DNA from: Promerops cafer
Taxonomy: Eukaryota; Chordata; Aves; Passeriformes; Nectariniidae
Reading direction: 5' to 3'
NCBI GenBank assembly: GCA_013398275.1
Contig: VZSE01011544.1
Location: 300,765 to 364,764, forward strand
DNA length: 64,000 bases
Part shown: positions 1 through 64,000 of the stretch, piece by piece
Numbering within the stretch: position 1 is the stretch's first letter
Layout of the letters: each line of letters begins with the position of its first letter
Notes under the pieces: generated by a model
Databases searched by the model: none
Seen by the model: the letters and a program-made list of their open reading frames with translations, nothing else
What the model was told of the DNA's origin: nothing
Position numbers and translations under genes: made by a program

Positions 1-61091
<61,091 letters not shown>

Positions 61092-61114
61092 CGCCGGCCC
61101 GCGCCGTGAGTGCC

Positions 61115-61455
61115 ACGCCTCCTGCTCCTGCTCCTGCATCCTGCATCCTGTATCCTGTATCCTGTATCCTGCAACCCTGCAATCCTGCACCCTGCAACCT
61201 GCTCCTGCTCCTGCAACCCTGCATCCTGCATCCTGCATCCTGCATCCTGTATCCTGCATCCTGTATCCTGCAACCCTGCAATCCTGCTCCTGTATCCTGC
61301 AACCCTGCAACCCTGCAACCCTGCACCCTGCAATCCTGCATCCTGTATCCTGCTCCTGCTCCTGCTCCTGCATCCTGCAACCCTGCATCCTGCAGTCCTG
61401 ATCCTGCTCCTGCTCCTGCATCCTGCATCCTGCTCCTGCTCCTACATCCTGCAGT
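61115..61455 (+). repeat. CSMD2: CATCCTG-type 7-mer repeat just after the stop codon
   Basis: A 340-bp degenerate array of catcctg, tatcctg, caaccctg and ctcctg units starting about 24 bp after the TAG. It contains no long homopolymer. Confidence 0.95.
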
Positions 61456-61459
61456 GCAG

Positions 61460-61835
61460 GGGGTGCCCAGCTCTGGGCCCTCAGTTTGGGAAGGACGTGG
61501 AGATGCGCGAGCGCGTCCAGAGGGGCAGCGAGGCTGGAGAGGGGCTGGGGGCTCAAACCCTGTGAGGAAGGGCTGAGGGAGCTGGGGGTGCTCAGCCTGG
61601 AAAAAAGGAGACTCAGAGGTGCCCTCCTCACTCTCTGCAGCTCCCTGAAAGGTGGCTGTGCTCAGGGGGGTTGGTCTCTGTCTCCAGGCAGCACTGACAG
61701 AACCAGAGGACACAGCCTTGAGCTGCCCCAAGGGAAATCCAGGCTGGGTATTGGAAAGAGTTTTGTACAGGAAGGGAGATAAAGCCCTGGGATGCTCTGC
61801 CCGGGGAGGTGCTGCAGCCACCATCCCTGGGTGTG
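61460..61835 (+). mobile_element. CR1 LINE 3' region (sense)
   Basis: About 375 bp with cagcctggaaaaaaggagac, ACTCTCTGCAGCTCCCTGAA, aggacacagccttgagctgcc and GGGAGGTGCTGCAGCCACCA in CR1 order. Confidence 0.85.
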
Positions 61836-61953
61836 GGTGACACAGACTGCACTCTGCAGAGTTTCCCTGTGTCATCAGCAGCTCTTTGCTTTCCCAGGTT
61901 CCGGGGGTCGGTGTCCAGTGGATGATTGTCCCACCTCACCGTCCATCCCTCCT

Positions 61954-62018
61954 CTCCACCCTGCTGCATCCAGCTCCTCCACCCTGCTGCATCCAGCTCC
62001 TCCACCCTGCTGCAGCCC
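61954..62018. repeat. 23-bp tandem repeat, about 2.7 units
   Basis: Units built on CTCCACCCTGCTGCATCCAG repeat at a 23-bp period. Confidence 0.9.
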
Positions 62019-62892
62019 CACCCCAGAGCTGCTGCCCGGGCCCCAGAGCTGGGCAGGCTCCCGAGCTGCTCCCGGTGCTCCTGGAAGGAGCTTCCCAAAC
62101 CCTGGGAAGAGCTTGGGCAGCAGAGAGGTTGTGCACAAGGCGCTGGATTCATGGAAAACACCTGGATGGGACAGGATGAGGATTTGTGTGTCTGGGTTTG
62201 TGTTTCTGGGTTATTTTTTGGTTGGATTTTGTACCCCAGGGCTTGAGCAGAGGAAAGGTTTTCAAATGGGACCTTCCCAAACCTTGGGAAGCTTTTCCCC
62301 TCTTCCTGTGTTTGATTCTCCTTTGGGCATTCCTGGCTGGGTTTTTCCTGCCCCATATTCCCCCTGATATGAGCTGGGCCCAAATCCCTGATCAGGAATT
62401 CACTGCCTGATGATTCCAGAAGGGACAGGAATATCCAAAGGGACAAAAATCCCCTCTGAAAAGAACTCAGCAAACACCAGTTCCCCCAAAAGCTTCCCAA
62501 ATCCTTTGCCCTTTCCAGACTGATCTCCAAAGGGCAGTGCAGGAGCAGTTTTAATTCCCACCCCAAGCTGCTCCTGTTATTTCCCAGGGGCACTGAGGTT
62601 TCCTGGGATTTTGTGGGAGCAGGGAAGGCAGCCTGACATTTCCTTCCTCTGGATCCTTGTGATCCAGAGTTTGCTTGGAGTCACTTTTTTTAGGATCAGG
62701 GGAGGCCATTCCCAGGTCCAGGGAAAGGGAGTCCAGGAGGCTCCAGGGAAAATCAGGATGAACCCTTTGGAATGGGGGTTTCCATCCATGCTTCCATTCC
62801 AGAATGGATTTTCTCTCCCTGAAGCTCTGCCTGCTGGTGGAAACCGTGGGATAATTGGGATTTTTTTGTTGGTTTATCCTTGGTTTTCTGGG

Positions 62893-62900
62893 TGTAAATA
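62893..62900 (+). promoter_or_regulatory. Pumilio-type element (TGTAAATA)
   Basis: Matches UGUANAUA in the sense orientation. It is meaningful only if this stretch is transcribed as 3' UTR. Confidence 0.35.
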
Positions 62901-63454
62901 CATAAATATTTTATTTTTGTTACTCCTGGCTCCCCTTCAGCTCTCCCAGAGGGAGCAGAATTCTCAGCCTGCCAAAAAATGCCACCTGTGCTCCCAAAAA
63001 TGCCACCAAGGTGCCCTGATTTCTCCCTGGGAAGTGGGAGCCGTGTCCCCTCTCTCTCCATCATTCCATCCTCCAGTGCTGGAACGAGGCCGGGACAACC
63101 CCTTGGAATCCTCGGGTCCCACCGTGCCCCAGCTGGGCTCTCCTGGCCCATCCCTGATCTTTTCCAAGCTCAATTGTCCCTAAAGCCCCGGCCCGGCCCT
63201 CGGCAGTCCTTGGGGGCAGAGCCGGGAGGGGCCGGAGTGCAGAACAAGCCCGGGACGTTTAAACCCTGCCGGGCAGGGGCGGGGGCAGCTGGGCTTCGGC
63301 GGGATTCGCTGCTTTGGATCCATGAATTCCCTTTTCCTGCTGTTGCCCCGGGAGCCAAGGAGGTGGGAAAAGGGGTTTATCCCATTTCCTTGCAAGCTGG
63401 CTGGATCTGCTCCGTGCCATTCTCCATCCTTGTGCCCAGAGGACTTGCATATGG

Positions 63455-63585
63455 TAAAAAAAAAATACGGAAAAAAGAGAAAAAAAATGAAAATAAAAGG
63501 GAAAAAAATTTAAAAAAAGGAAAAAAATTAAGAAAAAAAGGGAAAAAATGAGAAAAATAATGAAAAAGCCACAAAAAAACTCAAA
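63455..63585. repeat. A-rich, GAAAAA-type low-complexity tract
   Basis: Poly-A blocks separated by G or T, about 130 bp. Confidence 0.9.
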
Positions 63586-63640
63586 TCCCTCTTTTGTACA
63601 GAGATATATTTTTATTAATTAAAAGTTTGTACAGCTAAAA

Positions 63641-63646
63641 AATAAA
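63641..63646 (+). terminator. CSMD2: AATAAA polyadenylation signal candidate
   Basis: AATAAA in a strongly A/T-rich context (TATATTTTTATTAATTAAA just upstream). No proof of use. Confidence 0.35.
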
Positions 63647-63737
63647 TTAAAAAAAACCAAAATGTAATTTTTTTTTCATTATCGTAGGGAAAAACAAAGA
63701 AGTAGTGGAAAAAAAATCAGCTTTTTTTTGTAAATGT

Positions 63738-63743
63738 AATAAA
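63738..63743 (+). terminator. CSMD2: AATAAA polyadenylation signal candidate
   Basis: AATAAA in TGTAATAAAGTGTATAAATG, with downstream T/G-rich sequence. A Pumilio-like TGTACATA lies at 63769-63776, just past the likely cleavage site. Confidence 0.4.
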
Positions 63744-63911
63744 GTGTATAAATGGTTTCCATAAAAATGTACATATGGAATCTCTCCCTGCCCCTGGCTT
63801 GTCTGCAGAATTCCCAGTTAATTTATCTGTCTCTGTATATGAGGCTTTTCCGTGTGTTCCCGGCGTTCCCTGCGGAATTTCAAAGCTATTTTCAATTTTG
63901 GACTTCCAAAT

Positions 63912-63917
63912 AATAAA
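63912..63917 (+). terminator. AATAAA polyadenylation signal candidate
   Basis: AATAAA followed about 35 bp later by GGTGCTTTTTATTTC, a GT/T-rich downstream element. Either the end of CSMD2 or of a longer isoform. Confidence 0.4.
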
Positions 63918-64000
63918 AAATCTCGATTTTTGCATTGCTTTTTCTTACAGCCCCCTGGTGCTTTTTATTTCTTTATTTTTTTTTTCTTTTTTTCTTTTTT

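Larger units (their letters stand above)
61092..63780 (+). other. CSMD2: probable 3' UTR and 3' flank
   Basis: Follows the stop codon and holds a 7-mer repeat, a CR1 fragment and a short 23-bp repeat. No further ORF with domain homology is seen. The end of the transcript is uncertain. AATAAA signals at 63641-63646 and 63738-63743 are the best candidates inside this range. Confidence 0.45.

Overview
The window is vertebrate nuclear DNA, almost certainly from a bird and probably a songbird. Evidence for this: many 3'-end fragments of CR1 LINEs, the dominant avian retroposon, with their typical terminal phrases; several avian-type LTR fragments; GC-rich, CpG-rich exons; and short introns. There are no operons, prokaryotic genes or CRISPR arrays.

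One protein-coding gene fills positions 701-61091 on the + strand: the 3' portion of a CUB and Sushi multiple domains gene, best called CSMD2. I placed 49 coding exons. All start after AG, end before GT, keep compatible phases and sum to 7418 nt, which is two bases of a split codon, 2471 codons and a TAG stop at 61089-61091. The encoded order is eight CUB domains alternating with sushi (CCP) domains (701-39438), 15 tandem sushi domains (40081-56444), a four-exon membrane-proximal stalk (57323-59684), one transmembrane helix (60491-60553) and a cytoplasmic tail with an NPMY motif and a C-terminal TAV that fits a class I PDZ ligand. Counting back from the family layout of 14 CUB and 28 sushi domains, the window starts in the intron before CUB7. 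About 1000 N-terminal residues lie upstream. CSMD2 is preferred over CSMD1 and CSMD3 because of the remembered C-terminus and stalk sequence and because the locus is compact and GC-rich, as expected of an avian microchromosome.

The introns hold about 25 CR1 fragments, most in the sense orientation, including one nested pair and one inverted pair. They also hold at least four LTR-like fragments, two of them related copies about 9 kb apart, and a rich set of tandem repeats. Seven tandem or G-rich repeats begin within about 30 bp downstream of a 5' splice site, and each reads in frame from its exon. The 23-bp array (9186-10160) and the 27-bp array (12570-13317) create long spurious reading frames on both strands. 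One 138-base assembly gap (50166-50303) lies inside such a repeat.

Downstream of the stop codon are a cytosine/thymine-rich 7-mer repeat, a CR1 fragment, a possible 3'-UTR intron and, near 63.6-63.9 kb, A/T-rich sequence with several AATAAA signals that may mark the end of the transcript. I found no second gene and no recognisable RNA gene. The most distinctive signal is the set of repeats beside 5' splice sites.
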